Source: a virus
Virus record (IMG/VR): IMGVR_UViG_3300032235_000808
Span: 1-64,000 of that record
DNA length: 64,000 bases
Reading direction: 5' to 3' (one strand)
In this document: in pieces, positions 34,559-41,968 of the stretch
Layout: every line of letters begins with the position of its first letter
Position numbering within the stretch: position 1 is the stretch's first letter
The notes under the pieces: model-generated
Seen by the model: only the letters and a program-made list of their open reading frames with translations
Database searches by the model: none
What the model was told of the DNA's origin: nothing
Translations under genes and position numbers: made by a program

Positions 34559-35479
34559 TTATGCTATTTGAGTAACTGTTACAATTACCGATGGTGTTGC
34601 GGGTCTCGATGGAGTTGATTGTACATCTTTATATTGTAATTGCCCCTGTGCCGTTGTTTTTGACCAATACAATTCTACATAACTTCCAGATGATATTGAA
34701 GTTAAGAAGTTTAATGCTGCCACTTGAAATCCCCCACCACTTACCTTTTCAATAGAGAAATCGGTATTTGAATTAGCAATAGCCGAACCGGTCATAGCAA
34801 ACCAAACAGAAAAATCACACGACTGATTTGCGGTTGTATGCAATTGTGTTGAAAATTGAATGTTATATAATCCCGTATTTTCTACATAAATTCTAGTTGG
34901 AACTCCACTACCATTATTTCCAACGTACATACCAGATAAATCAGGACTTGGTACTTCCAATTTCATAGGATATGCCGTATCTGCCGAACCACTTTGTGTT
35001 TGTAATGAATACCATTGTCCGTAGTTGAATAATTTATTTCCCCATCGGGTAAATGATGAACCACTAACTACATCAATATCACCATATACATTTAATGAAC
35101 CCGTTATCCACTGTGAACCTGTTAAGTATTGTGAACCTGTTACAATGAATATTGAATTATGGAAATTAGAACTACCACTCACTTCAATACTACCGCTAAT
35201 TACGGTATTACCCACAATTGTATTGGTTCCAGTCATAAGAGTATTACCTACAATTGTGTTACTACCACTCAAATTATGAGTACCTTTAAATGTTGTTGAA
35301 CCACTTACATTAAATGAACCGGTTACTACTTGATTACCATGGAACGTGTTGTTACCATCTAATAATGTCTCTTTAGTTACAATATGTGTAGTTGTGTTAC
35401 TTACATTATTCATTACAATGTGAACACCGCTAGTGTCACCTGTGTATAATGGTAATTGGTCTATTTTTCTATTTGACAT
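34559..35479 (-). CDS. SGS-repeat fibre protein with C-terminal jelly-roll
   Basis: A 306-residue protein. The head MSNRKIDQLPLYTGDTSG is followed by about 130 residues of fibre repeats (FNVSGSTTFKGTHNLSGSN, TMTGTNTIVGN, YLTGSQWITGSLNV). The C-terminal half (145-306) has a compact beta fold with YSLQTQSGSADTAYPMKLE, YNIQFSTQLHTTANQS and YVELYWSKT, resembling the C1q/TNF-like jelly-roll that trimerises many fibres. It is likely a short tail or whisker fibre. Its start codon shares a base or two with the stop of a 40-codon gene upstream. Confidence 0.75.
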   Translation of the reverse strand: MSNRKIDQLPLYTGDTSGVHIVMNNVSNTTTHIVTKETLLDGNNTFHGNQVVTGSFNVSGSTTFKGTHNLSGSNTIVGNTLMTGTNTIVGNTVISGSIEVSGSSNFHNSIFIVTGSQYLTGSQWITGSLNVYGDIDVVSGSSFTRWGNKLFNYGQWYSLQTQSGSADTAYPMKLEVPSPDLSGMYVGNNGSGVPTRIYVENTGLYNIQFSTQLHTTANQSCDFSVWFAMTGSAIANSNTDFSIEKVSGGGFQVAALNFLTSISSGSYVELYWSKTTAQGQLQYKDVQSTPSRPATPSVIVTVTQIA

Positions 35480-35601
35480 TATTCGTTAGGTTGTAATTGT
35501 TCATCATCTTGACTTGTTACTATAACATTATCTTCGGTTAATAGTAATCCATTAACTTCTGTTATTGTTAAAATAAATCCTTCTGTCATTATTATTGCCA
35601 T
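35479..35601 (-). CDS. Very small ORF (40 aa) before fibre gene
   Basis: Forty codons from an ATG at 35601 (a second in-frame ATG is at 35589) to a TAA that overlaps the fibre gene start (TAATG). The peptide starts MAIIMTEGFILTITEVNG and ends QLQPNE. It fills the gap between a fibre gene and the terminator at 35637. A TATTTATT box lies just upstream, only 3 bp from the first ATG, so the second ATG may be the real start. Function unknown; it may be a short structural peptide. Confidence 0.5.
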   Translation of the reverse strand: MAIIMTEGFILTITEVNGLLLTEDNVIVTSQDDEQLQPNE

Positions 35602-35604
35602 AAC

Positions 35605-35612
35605 AATAAATA
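35605..35612 (-). promoter_or_regulatory. Candidate late-type promoter box TATTTATT
   Basis: Minus-strand TTCTAAGGTATTTATTG lies just before the 40-codon gene, downstream of the terminator at 35637-35667. The TCTAAGGTATTTAT core equals that at 5552-5559. Placement between a terminator and a gene supports a new transcript start here. Confidence 0.4.
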
Positions 35613-35636
35613 CCTTAGAAAATAGAATTAGTAAAT

Positions 35637-35667
35637 AAAAAAGGAAGGATTTGAATCCTTCCTTTTA
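35637..35667 (-). terminator. Intrinsic terminator after gene 35691-37358
   Basis: Perfect inverted repeat AAAGGAAGGATT / AATCCTTCCTTT with a 2-base spacer; on the minus strand the stem is followed by TTTTTTATTT. It lies 24 bp after the stop of the tail fibre gene, so it ends that transcript. The plus-strand side has a weaker T-tract. Confidence 0.75.
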
Positions 35668-35690
35668 ATTAATTACTATTATACTTTAAA

Positions 35691-37358
35691 TTACACATAA
35701 GAACCCCCGTCAATCACTGTCGAGAATACTAAAGCACCATTTGAATTCTTATAACCTAAAATTCCATCCATAACATCTGTTGTTGATGTTGTTGAAACAT
35801 ATCCTAAAATGTTAGATGAATTTCTAAATACAATTGCAGATGAACTTAATGCATTATCAGTACCACCTGAATACGATAATGTTAAATTACCTGTTATTGT
35901 AGTATCACCTGTTCCTGAGTTAACACTAAATTTGTTAGTATTAAGTACCAACGTTGTACCTGAATAAGTTAATAAACTATTACCAATAGTGCCATTTGAT
36001 GTAGCGATAGGGAATGTTCCGTCTGTTAAACTTGATTCAGAACCCATTGAACCAGTTGTTACACTAACAATTTTACCTGTGTTTCCGTTACTATATTGAA
36101 CCAACCAATAATCATTTGTTGCATCCCATAAGAATGAACCTGATAATCCTGCTGAACCTGAATCATATGCCGATAAACCAGCATATCTATCAAATGGTGT
36201 ATATGCATTAACTTGAATAATATTATCACCAATATTAACTGTATTAGATTCTAAATTAACATTGGTTGCAGTCCCAAAAACTTCTAAATTACCTGATACA
36301 TATAAATTACCGTTTACACTTGTATTATTATCCAAATAAATTCCATTTGTACTATCAATTGTAATCGTTTGTAAATTATCGTCTATTTTTAAATAATTTG
36401 TGTCGTCACCAAAGAAATTATATGTTGCATTACCTTTGATGTGAATATCAGAAGGTCCTCCCGTATTATAAATTCTAAAATCTCTACTATCGTTTAAATC
36501 TGGTTTCAAGTATAATGAACCTGTACCTTGAATATTTGTTACTTCAAGTGCACCTGATAAATTTAAATTACCATTATCAAATGTTAATCCACTGTAATTT
36601 GTTAATAAACCATTAGCACCCGCAACAACTAATCTTTTTTCGGTTAAATCTTCTACATACACAGAACCCGATAATATGGTCGTACCACTTACAATTAAAT
36701 CCCCCGGTAATGAGATTGAATTAATAGCAATACTTTCCAAATTAATGTTTTCAATATACGCAGTTCCACTAACATACAAATCATTCCATGCATTATCGGC
36801 ACTACCTAAATCGAAAGTATTATTTAACGCCGGAATCAATGATGAACTAATTTCACCATTAATGTTAACAGTATCACCCGTTAAGTTATCACCGATATTG
36901 ATATTACCTCTTAAAGTAACATCACCTGTTAATGTGATAGAACCTGTTTGGTAAGTGTTACCGGTCATGTTTAAATCACCATCTAAACCTAAAGTTCCTG
37001 TTAATTTATTAATTGTAAGTCCTGAAATTGTATTTCCTTCAATATTACCTGTTAAATCGATATCACTATTACCATCCTTACTTAAGATGTATAATGTTTT
37101 GTTACCTGTAGCGTAAAAAGGTGTTCCGTCAATTACAGAACCGTAAGAACCAACTGAAATTGTTGGTGCGGTTGAACCTTGAAAAATTTTAGAAACTGGT
37201 CTATACGCACCAGCAACACCTTCAGATTCACCAATGAACACCATTGGTCCGTTTAGGTCGTTGATGGAACCGGTAGCCATTACAAATTCACCAACCCTTG
37301 CGGTAACGTCTTTTAGAGTACCAATTCCACCTCTTCTGTGTTTAATTATTTGTGCCAT
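35691..37358 (-). CDS. Tail fibre protein with MAQIIKHRRG-type N-terminus
   Basis: A 555-residue fibre protein. The N-terminus MAQIIKHRRGGIGTLKDVT with RVGEFVMATGSIND is the same attachment-head pattern as in the gene starting at 32178. The rest is composed of beta repeats with SG and TG turns (ITLTGDVTLRGNINIGDN, VSGTTILSGSVYVEDL, IFDSGSAGLSG-like), probably an elongated stalk. The segment YAGLSAYDSGSAGLSG and TNDYWLVQYSNGNTG is shared with other fibres here (27540-27610 region), showing modular exchange. Terminator and candidate promoter flank it, so it may be its own transcription unit. Confidence 0.8.
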   Translation of the reverse strand: MAQIIKHRRGGIGTLKDVTARVGEFVMATGSINDLNGPMVFIGESEGVAGAYRPVSKIFQGSTAPTISVGSYGSVIDGTPFYATGNKTLYILSKDGNSDIDLTGNIEGNTISGLTINKLTGTLGLDGDLNMTGNTYQTGSITLTGDVTLRGNINIGDNLTGDTVNINGEISSSLIPALNNTFDLGSADNAWNDLYVSGTAYIENINLESIAINSISLPGDLIVSGTTILSGSVYVEDLTEKRLVVAGANGLLTNYSGLTFDNGNLNLSGALEVTNIQGTGSLYLKPDLNDSRDFRIYNTGGPSDIHIKGNATYNFFGDDTNYLKIDDNLQTITIDSTNGIYLDNNTSVNGNLYVSGNLEVFGTATNVNLESNTVNIGDNIIQVNAYTPFDRYAGLSAYDSGSAGLSGSFLWDATNDYWLVQYSNGNTGKIVSVTTGSMGSESSLTDGTFPIATSNGTIGNSLLTYSGTTLVLNTNKFSVNSGTGDTTITGNLTLSYSGGTDNALSSSAIVFRNSSNILGYVSTTSTTDVMDGILGYKNSNGALVFSTVIDGGSYV

Positions 37359-37379
37359 TCTTTGTTGTTTGTTTTATAT

Positions 37380-37387
37380 TATAAATA
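37380..37387 (-). promoter_or_regulatory. Candidate late-type promoter box TATTTATA
   Basis: Minus-strand AAAGTATTTATAATATAA, 21 bp before the ATG at 37358 in a 41-bp gap. One of the best-placed copies of the recurrent box. Confidence 0.4.
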
Positions 37388-37399
37388 CTTTATTTTTGT

Positions 37400-38215
37400 T
37401 TAGAAAAACCCATCCCCACAGTCAATTATATTCACATTTGTTTTATGTTCTGCCAATATTATATTTTGCATTTTAATCGATGCCGATACTATCTGTGCAT
37501 TTATTTGGTTTTCAACTATACTCATAGCTCCTGAAACTACTAATGATTCCATATTAGGGTTTAAAGTTTGAACCAATGTGGTCATACCCTCAACTCTTAA
37601 ATTACCTTTAATAGTTACCGAACCACTAAGTAACATTGAACCAGTGTCAGTGGTGTTAATGATAACATTTGTACCGTCATCATAAATTCTTGAATCGACT
37701 AAAATACCACTACCTGAAGATTTTTGTATGTAATTTAAATTACCACTACCAGTTTTTTGTAAAACAATTTTTTGTTCAGAACCCGCAGGACCTGCTTTCC
37801 AATAATCACCGGTAGAATCCCACAATAAAGAACCTGAAATGGTATTTGGCGCAGTTGGGTCTCTTACAATTAGACCACCATTCATTTGACCATTACCGTT
37901 TAATTCGATAATGTTGTCACCTAACTGTATTGTATTTGAATTTATTGAGGTGGTGGTTCCTAAAACTAATAAATTACCCTTTACTGTTAAATTGGACCCT
38001 GTGGTTTGAATTGCCTCTTTTATAGATGCGGAAAATAAATTTAATTCCTCCGTACCCTGAGTGTTTAAGAAATTTGAGAGATTTAAACCAGATACAAATA
38101 CCTCATCAAAATAACCATTTCTTAGAGCTCCACTAGGTGAACCCAAATTTATAATCGAACCTGATGGTACTTCGGCTGTATTAATTTGCAGCCAATTTAT
38201 CTGTTGTAATGCCAT
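37400..38215 (-). CDS. Tail fibre protein
   Basis: A 271-residue protein, MALQQINWLQINTAEVPSG, with fibre repeats from about residue 70 (LTVKGNLLVLGTTT, NTIQLGDNIIELNG, TDTGSMLLSGSVTIKGNL). The C-terminal 60 residues (MTTLVQTLNPNMESLVV to the end, IIDCGDGFF) include predicted helix (QNIILAEHKTNV). The segment SGSLLWDSTGDYWKAG parallels fibres at 27540 and 36120 (SFLFDSQKDEFI, SFLWDATNDYWL). It probably forms a small fibre or collar. A box and a terminator-like hairpin lie upstream. Confidence 0.75.
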   Translation of the reverse strand: MALQQINWLQINTAEVPSGSIINLGSPSGALRNGYFDEVFVSGLNLSNFLNTQGTEELNLFSASIKEAIQTTGSNLTVKGNLLVLGTTTSINSNTIQLGDNIIELNGNGQMNGGLIVRDPTAPNTISGSLLWDSTGDYWKAGPAGSEQKIVLQKTGSGNLNYIQKSSGSGILVDSRIYDDGTNVIINTTDTGSMLLSGSVTIKGNLRVEGMTTLVQTLNPNMESLVVSGAMSIVENQINAQIVSASIKMQNIILAEHKTNVNIIDCGDGFF

Positions 38216-38234
38216 TAAAAAGTAAAGTCTTTTA

Positions 38235-38242
38235 CATAAATA
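38235..38242 (-). promoter_or_regulatory. Candidate late-type promoter box TATTTATG
   Basis: Minus-strand AAAAGTATTTATGTAAAAG, 19 bp before the ATG at 38215, just downstream of the terminator at 38264-38296. The terminator-then-box order suggests a fresh transcript start. Confidence 0.4.
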
Positions 38243-38263
38243 CTTTTATCTTATTTATTGGCA

Positions 38264-38296
38264 TAAAAAAAGGGATAATTTTTATATCCCTTTTAA
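38264..38296 (-). terminator. Intrinsic terminator after glutaredoxin-like gene
   Basis: Inverted repeat AAAAGGGATA / TATCCCTTTT with a 7-base loop, followed on the minus strand by TTTTTTT. It begins 1 bp after the stop of the glutaredoxin-like gene and ends the transcript coming from the redox and AAA genes. Confidence 0.75.
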
Positions 38297-38297
38297 A

Positions 38298-38567
38298 TTA
38301 AACGTATTTTTTAATAATTTCTATACACTCTTCTTTACTATTGAAGTCCCTTTCAGGTACAAAGACCGGTCCTTCGTCTGAACCATTTATTGAAATATAT
38401 ACTGTTGGTAGTGAATTATGACCTGTTTGGTTTATAACTTGGTTCCAAATTTCCTCATTATCATCAACAACAATTTCAGTATAATCAATTTCTAATTCAA
38501 TTAAACTTTTTTTAAGTTCAACACAATGGCCACAACCATTTAATGTGAAAATAATAATATCGTTCAT
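38298..38567 (-). CDS. Glutaredoxin-like thiol-disulfide oxidoreductase
   Basis: An 89-residue thioredoxin-fold protein. The active-site CGHC is at 12-15 (FTLNGCGHCVELK) and a cis-proline follows in LPTVYIS; KEECIEIIKKYV ends the protein. The CGHC site is between CPYC of glutaredoxins and CGPC of thioredoxins. T4 encodes a glutaredoxin-like NrdC that supplies electrons to ribonucleotide reductase; a similar role is plausible here, but no reductase gene is in the window. It lies two bases from the thioredoxin gene. Confidence 0.85.
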   Translation of the reverse strand: MNDIIIFTLNGCGHCVELKKSLIELEIDYTEIVVDDNEEIWNQVINQTGHNSLPTVYISINGSDEGPVFVPERDFNSKEECIEIIKKYV

Positions 38568-38569
38568 TA

Positions 38570-38875
38570 TTATAGATTATTTAAAATATTTTTATAGTAT
38601 GATTCTTCATTCACACCAGATGAACGGTCTACTAATTTATCACCATCAAAAATCATAACCGTAGGTACTGAACGAATTCCTGCACTCATTGCATGTTGTT
38701 GTTCACTATCCACATCTATCTTAACAAATTCAATATTTGGGTAATCTCTTTCAAATGATTCTAATCTTGGGATTAGGGTTCTACATGGTCCACACCATTT
38801 TGCCCAATAATCCACTAATACTTTTTTTCCTTGTGATTGTAATTCCTTTACTTGTTCTGCTGTAACGTTTTCCAT
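38570..38875 (-). CDS. Thioredoxin
   Basis: A 101-residue thioredoxin with the canonical WCGPC at 28-32 (YWAKWCGPCRTLIPRLE), the conserved DVDSEQQ and the cis-proline in RSVPTVMIFDGDKLV. It is a cytoplasmic dithiol reductase. It is immediately followed by the glutaredoxin-like gene, so the phage brings two redox carriers, probably for nucleotide reduction or for keeping cysteine-containing virion proteins reduced. The sequence is normal for the family. No thioredoxin reductase is present nearby; the host would reduce it. Confidence 0.93.
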   Translation of the reverse strand: MENVTAEQVKELQSQGKKVLVDYWAKWCGPCRTLIPRLESFERDYPNIEFVKIDVDSEQQHAMSAGIRSVPTVMIFDGDKLVDRSSGVNEESYYKNILNNL

Positions 38876-38876
38876 T

Positions 38877-39944
38877 TTAAAATCCTAATTTACTTGTTTT
38901 TATTGTTTTATGTACTTCTACATCTATATTATATATATCTGCCAAAGTCATTCCTTCTTTTACTTCGGTATCCTTATTAAGATGTTTTAATAATTTATTT
39001 GTATCTTCTACATTTAACTTATCAAATTTATGTTCGGCAATTAATCTACCCTTTCTTAATAATGCTTTATCAATATTTTCTTTTCTCATATTGAACGTTG
39101 CAATAATTTGAATTGATAAACAATCACCCAAAATACCGTCAGTTAAGTTAAGTACATTTGATACTCCGGCAGATGATACATTACCACTTTCTCTATCTCC
39201 AATGACACGTTCAGCATCTTCAATGATAAGAATTGAATCCTTGTGGTCCATTAAGAACGGAATCATTGATGGGTCGGATAACATTTCAGCCATCGATGGT
39301 GGAATGAATAAAATATCCTTATCCTCAATTAAACTTGTTAAGTATTTGATATAAGAAGTCTTACCGGTACCGTGTTGTCCATGTAACAATATAATACCTT
39401 TATCATTTTTCTTATTAAGACGACTGATAATTGTTTGATGTACTTCTTTGAACGATTCACCATAGTTTAAATCCAATTCCATTGGTGGGATAAACAAATC
39501 ATACTCTTCAGTATCCAAATGTCCGTGTTCACTCTTTACCAAATGAATGTGTGAACGTTTTTTTGTTCTTACAAATGTTTCAATTTGAGTAAAATCTAAT
39601 TGAATATTTAATTCGTTATTCTTGACATTATAAAAAAACTCAACATTAACCAAGTTGTCTTTCTTTTTATTGATGTGACCGGTGATTCTTAATAGTATTT
39701 GTTTCTCATAGTTGATTAACATAGTTTGAGAACCAATTTCAAATCTTCTGTTGGTGGCATTAATTCTCATCTCTTCAACGAACCCGATTCCTTTAAAATA
39801 TTTTTCAATTTCAGGGTCGTAGTACTTTGAATCCGTATGTTTAGAAGGTAATGAATCAAAAAATAACACAAACAGTTGTTCTGTTGGCATATCTGAACCA
39901 TATACGCTATCATAAATCGGATAAGATGATGGGAATTTTGTCAT
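38877..39944 (-). CDS. AAA+ ATPase (BCS1-like core)
   Basis: A 355-residue protein. Residues 1-165 are a novel N-terminal region; the AAA+ core has Walker A GQHGTGKTS (189-197), Walker B SILIIEDAE (237-243), SSAGVSNVLNLTDG and the arginine-finger-like LRKGR (296-300). The combination of N-VLNLTDG with a late KGR motif resembles BCS1/AAA-family ATPases. It probably uses ATP to remodel a protein or nucleic acid; the partner is unknown. It is co-transcribed with the thioredoxin gene (one base apart). Confidence 0.85.
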   Translation of the reverse strand: MTKFPSSYPIYDSVYGSDMPTEQLFVLFFDSLPSKHTDSKYYDPEIEKYFKGIGFVEEMRINATNRRFEIGSQTMLINYEKQILLRITGHINKKKDNLVNVEFFYNVKNNELNIQLDFTQIETFVRTKKRSHIHLVKSEHGHLDTEEYDLFIPPMELDLNYGESFKEVHQTIISRLNKKNDKGIILLHGQHGTGKTSYIKYLTSLIEDKDILFIPPSMAEMLSDPSMIPFLMDHKDSILIIEDAERVIGDRESGNVSSAGVSNVLNLTDGILGDCLSIQIIATFNMRKENIDKALLRKGRLIAEHKFDKLNVEDTNKLLKHLNKDTEVKEGMTLADIYNIDVEVHKTIKTSKLGF

Positions 39945-39979
39945 ATCAAAAAATAAGATAAAAATGTGATAAGTTAAAG

Positions 39980-40312
39980 TTACTTAGTGGTTATTTTTTC
40001 GTAACCTCTATCATCTATGTAGATAATAGTCTCTAATTCGTAATCAAAGGACAAATCCGGTGGTAATTCACTTTCATCCATTTCAGATATTTTCATGGCG
40101 ATTAGTGTTTTTCTTAACAATTCAAATTGAACTTCTGTTAACATAACCTCACCACTATCCTCAAAGTTTTTTTGAGAAATATTACCCAAATATCTAAAAA
40201 AAGTGTCCTCATCTATCTGTGATAGAAAGTATTCACGAGTTCCTTCGTTTTTACTAAAGAAATTTTTAACTGTCTGAATATAGATGAGAACCTCCGGTGG
40301 AAAATCTTCCAT
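39980..40312 (-). CDS. Hypothetical acidic protein
   Basis: A 110-residue, strongly acidic protein starting MEDFPPEVLIYIQTVKNFF. It has a helical first half (KNEGTREYFLSQIDEDTFFRY) and a C-terminal beta segment (YELETIIYIDDRGYEKITTK). I do not recognise the family. It abuts the NusG-like gene (its ATG shares a base with that gene's stop) and may act with it, or may be a cofactor of the AAA protein downstream. Confidence 0.65.
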   Translation of the reverse strand: MEDFPPEVLIYIQTVKNFFSKNEGTREYFLSQIDEDTFFRYLGNISQKNFEDSGEVMLTEVQFELLRKTLIAMKISEMDESELPPDLSFDYELETIIYIDDRGYEKITTK

Positions 40313-40839
40313 TAAATCTTTTGGATTTGATTCATAGTTAATGAAATTGTATTTGGTCTACCAAATATCTTAATTTCAATATCAACCTTATCATCATCTT
40401 TTAATTCAGAGACAACTCCCTCAAATGTTGCGAATGGTCCATCATTAACAATGATGGTTTCACCAACCTTGTATTTTGTTAATTTGGCATCAACGTGTTT
40501 ATCCAAGATTTCATCTTTAAGGATTCTTTTGATATCACTTTCACGTAATTCAATAGGAATTCTATTTCCACCCATTCCCATTACATTCTGTGTTAACGAG
40601 ATTGTTTTAAGTTGGTCCTCATTTAATGGTTGGTTGGATTCAAAGTAAAGGTATCCACTATATAGAACCTTTTCTCTAATCATTTTTTTGTTTCTTACCG
40701 TTACCTGATGTTTTTCAGTTGGACAAATGAATCTATTAACATTACCCATTTTACCTAATGAGATTTGTCTATTAAACTCATCGGCCATTTGTCTTTCCTT
40801 ACCCGGTAAAACTTTTACCAAATACCAAGATGTTTTCAT
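40312..40839 (-). CDS. nusG: NusG-like transcription elongation/antitermination factor
   Basis: A 175-residue protein from the ATG at 40839 (MKTSWYLVKVLPGKERQ); an earlier TTG at 40857 overlaps the upstream candidate promoter and is not preferred. The N-terminal domain matches the NGN fold (WYLVKVLPGKE, VLYSGYLYFE) and the C-terminal part (126-150, VGETIIVNDGPFATFEGVV) is a KOW motif. NusG binds RNA polymerase and suppresses pausing or links to Rho and ribosomes. A phage copy could tune elongation on its long transcripts. The gene follows a TATATTGT box by about 14 bp, so it may be an early or middle gene. Confidence 0.85.
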   Translation of the reverse strand: MKTSWYLVKVLPGKERQMADEFNRQISLGKMGNVNRFICPTEKHQVTVRNKKMIREKVLYSGYLYFESNQPLNEDQLKTISLTQNVMGMGGNRIPIELRESDIKRILKDEILDKHVDAKLTKYKVGETIIVNDGPFATFEGVVSELKDDDKVDIEIKIFGRPNTISLTMNQIQKI

Positions 40840-40853
40840 AATATTATTTTTTA

Positions 40854-40861
40854 ACAATATA
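40854..40861 (-). promoter_or_regulatory. Candidate promoter box TATATTGT before nusG
   Basis: Minus-strand GAGTATATTGTTAAAA lies 14 bp before the nusG ATG at 40839, in the gap after the methylase stop codon. Confidence 0.35.
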
Positions 40862-40864
40862 CTC

Positions 40865-41707
40865 TTAATAATTCATAATGAGAAGCTCAGTTCCCATATT
40901 TTGTGTTCCGTCTTTCTTAGCGGCAGCTGCCTTAGCGAAATCTTTTTGTTCCCAACGATACTCATCTTTAGGGAACCATTCAGATAATTTAGGAAAGTCA
41001 TAATATGATAAACTAAACTTACCTTGAATGTTCTTAATACAATCAGCCAATCTTGTGTGGTCATTCACATCAAAATCGTGATTAGAATAATAGTTCTCAG
41101 TTTTCCAATACGGAGGGTCCATGTAGAAATATGTCTTAGGAGAATCGTATTGAAGAACTACACTTTGAAAATCCATGTTCTCAACGAATGTGATTCTATC
41201 AAAATGTTCACGGAACTTTGGATTCTTTAACTTATCCATAAAGATAAGAACTTTACAACGATACTTTCCTTTGTAATCTGTGTATGCTGCAGTTTCAGGT
41301 TTAGACCCCGAAAATACTTGTGTTAATACATAGACATACTTGCCGGCAATATCGTAGTTAGGTTCATCACCAATCACTAAATTGGGGTCGAATACTTCCT
41401 TCTGATATGTTCTAAACATTTCACCATATTCCGGTGGTGTTTCTTCCACACCTAATTGTTGACATGGGTATTTTGCAAGTTCATCCCACATCCTATCGTA
41501 ATCTAATGAACATTTCATAAGGTTGGCATTTAATCCATTGAAGTCATTGTATACCACCGTCTTAAGGTTAGGATACTTTGTCAAATCCATGTTAAAAAAT
41601 ACCCAAAACATACCTGAGAAACCCTCAACATACGTTTCAATGTCTGTAGGTATGAATGGCGTAATCCATTTACCAATACGTGCTTTACCACCAATGTAAG
41701 AAATCAT
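40865..41707 (-). CDS. D12-class DNA adenine N6-methyltransferase (Dam-like)
   Basis: A 280-residue protein from the ATG at 41707; a longer frame to 41827 would cross the divergent promoter region and is rejected. Motifs are FSGMFW (30-35, motif I-like) and the catalytic DPPY at 197-200 in TYFYMDPPYW. The N-terminal ISYIGGKARIGKWI is the SAM-binding start of D12 enzymes such as Dam. It methylates adenine in DNA, probably to protect phage DNA or to mark replication. The target sequence is unknown. The upstream box TATATTTG is an exact TAnnTTTG match. Confidence 0.9.
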   Translation of the reverse strand: MISYIGGKARIGKWITPFIPTDIETYVEGFSGMFWVFFNMDLTKYPNLKTVVYNDFNGLNANLMKCSLDYDRMWDELAKYPCQQLGVEETPPEYGEMFRTYQKEVFDPNLVIGDEPNYDIAGKYVYVLTQVFSGSKPETAAYTDYKGKYRCKVLIFMDKLKNPKFREHFDRITFVENMDFQSVVLQYDSPKTYFYMDPPYWKTENYYSNHDFDVNDHTRLADCIKNIQGKFSLSYYDFPKLSEWFPKDEYRWEQKDFAKAAAAKKDGTQNMGTELLIMNY

Positions 41708-41735
41708 GTTATTAAATTTTTGATTATTTGTTTGA

Positions 41736-41743
41736 CAAATATA
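41736..41743 (-). promoter_or_regulatory. Bacteroidota-type -7 element TATATTTG before the methylase gene
   Basis: Minus-strand ATCTATATTTGTCAAAC contains TATATTTG, an exact match to TAnnTTTG, 28 bp before the ATG at 41707 in the divergent gap 41708-41803. No clear TTTG -33 element is seen at the right distance. Confidence 0.45.
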
Positions 41744-41803
41744 GATAAAAGAATCGAATAAAAAAATAATTGATAAATATCTTTTTAATGTATATATTGT
41801 ATT

Positions 41804-41968
41804 ATGGCATGTAAAACTTGTAAACAAAAAAACGGGATACCAGATAATATCAAGGAAGATATTATGAATAATGTTGCTAAAACCGGTAAAATAGTTCTTT
41901 GGATTATTGGCATTTGGGGTGCACTTGGATTATTTGGTTTAATATCGTTATTTAGACTATTTCTATGA
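41804..41968 (+). CDS. Small membrane protein with CxxC start (plus strand)
   Basis: A 54-residue protein encoded from the ATG at 41804. It starts MACKTCKQKNG with a CxxC pair, then a charged helix and one transmembrane helix (IVLWIIGIWGALGLFGLISL). Its stop TGA overlaps the ATG of the next plus-strand gene (ATGA), which is strong evidence for real coupling. It is one of only two plus-strand genes in the window, so it belongs to a separate, divergently transcribed unit. Function unknown; a membrane-anchored zinc or redox peptide is possible. Confidence 0.7.
   Translation: MACKTCKQKNGIPDNIKEDIMNNVAKTGKIVLWIIGIWGALGLFGLISLFRLFL

Noticed and set aside
34235-34618. Val/Gly-rich plus-strand frame over the PT stalk
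   Set aside because: Complement of the Pro/Thr repeat; no independent support.
40840-40857. Earlier TTG start for the NusG-like protein
   Set aside because: The TTG overlaps the TATATTGT box, and the family's N-terminus WYLVK follows directly after the ATG at 40839.
41708-41827. Longer N-terminus for the DNA methylase (start at 41827)
   Set aside because: It would extend through the divergent promoter region and over the plus-strand gene start; the D12 signature ISYIGGK begins at the ATG at 41707.
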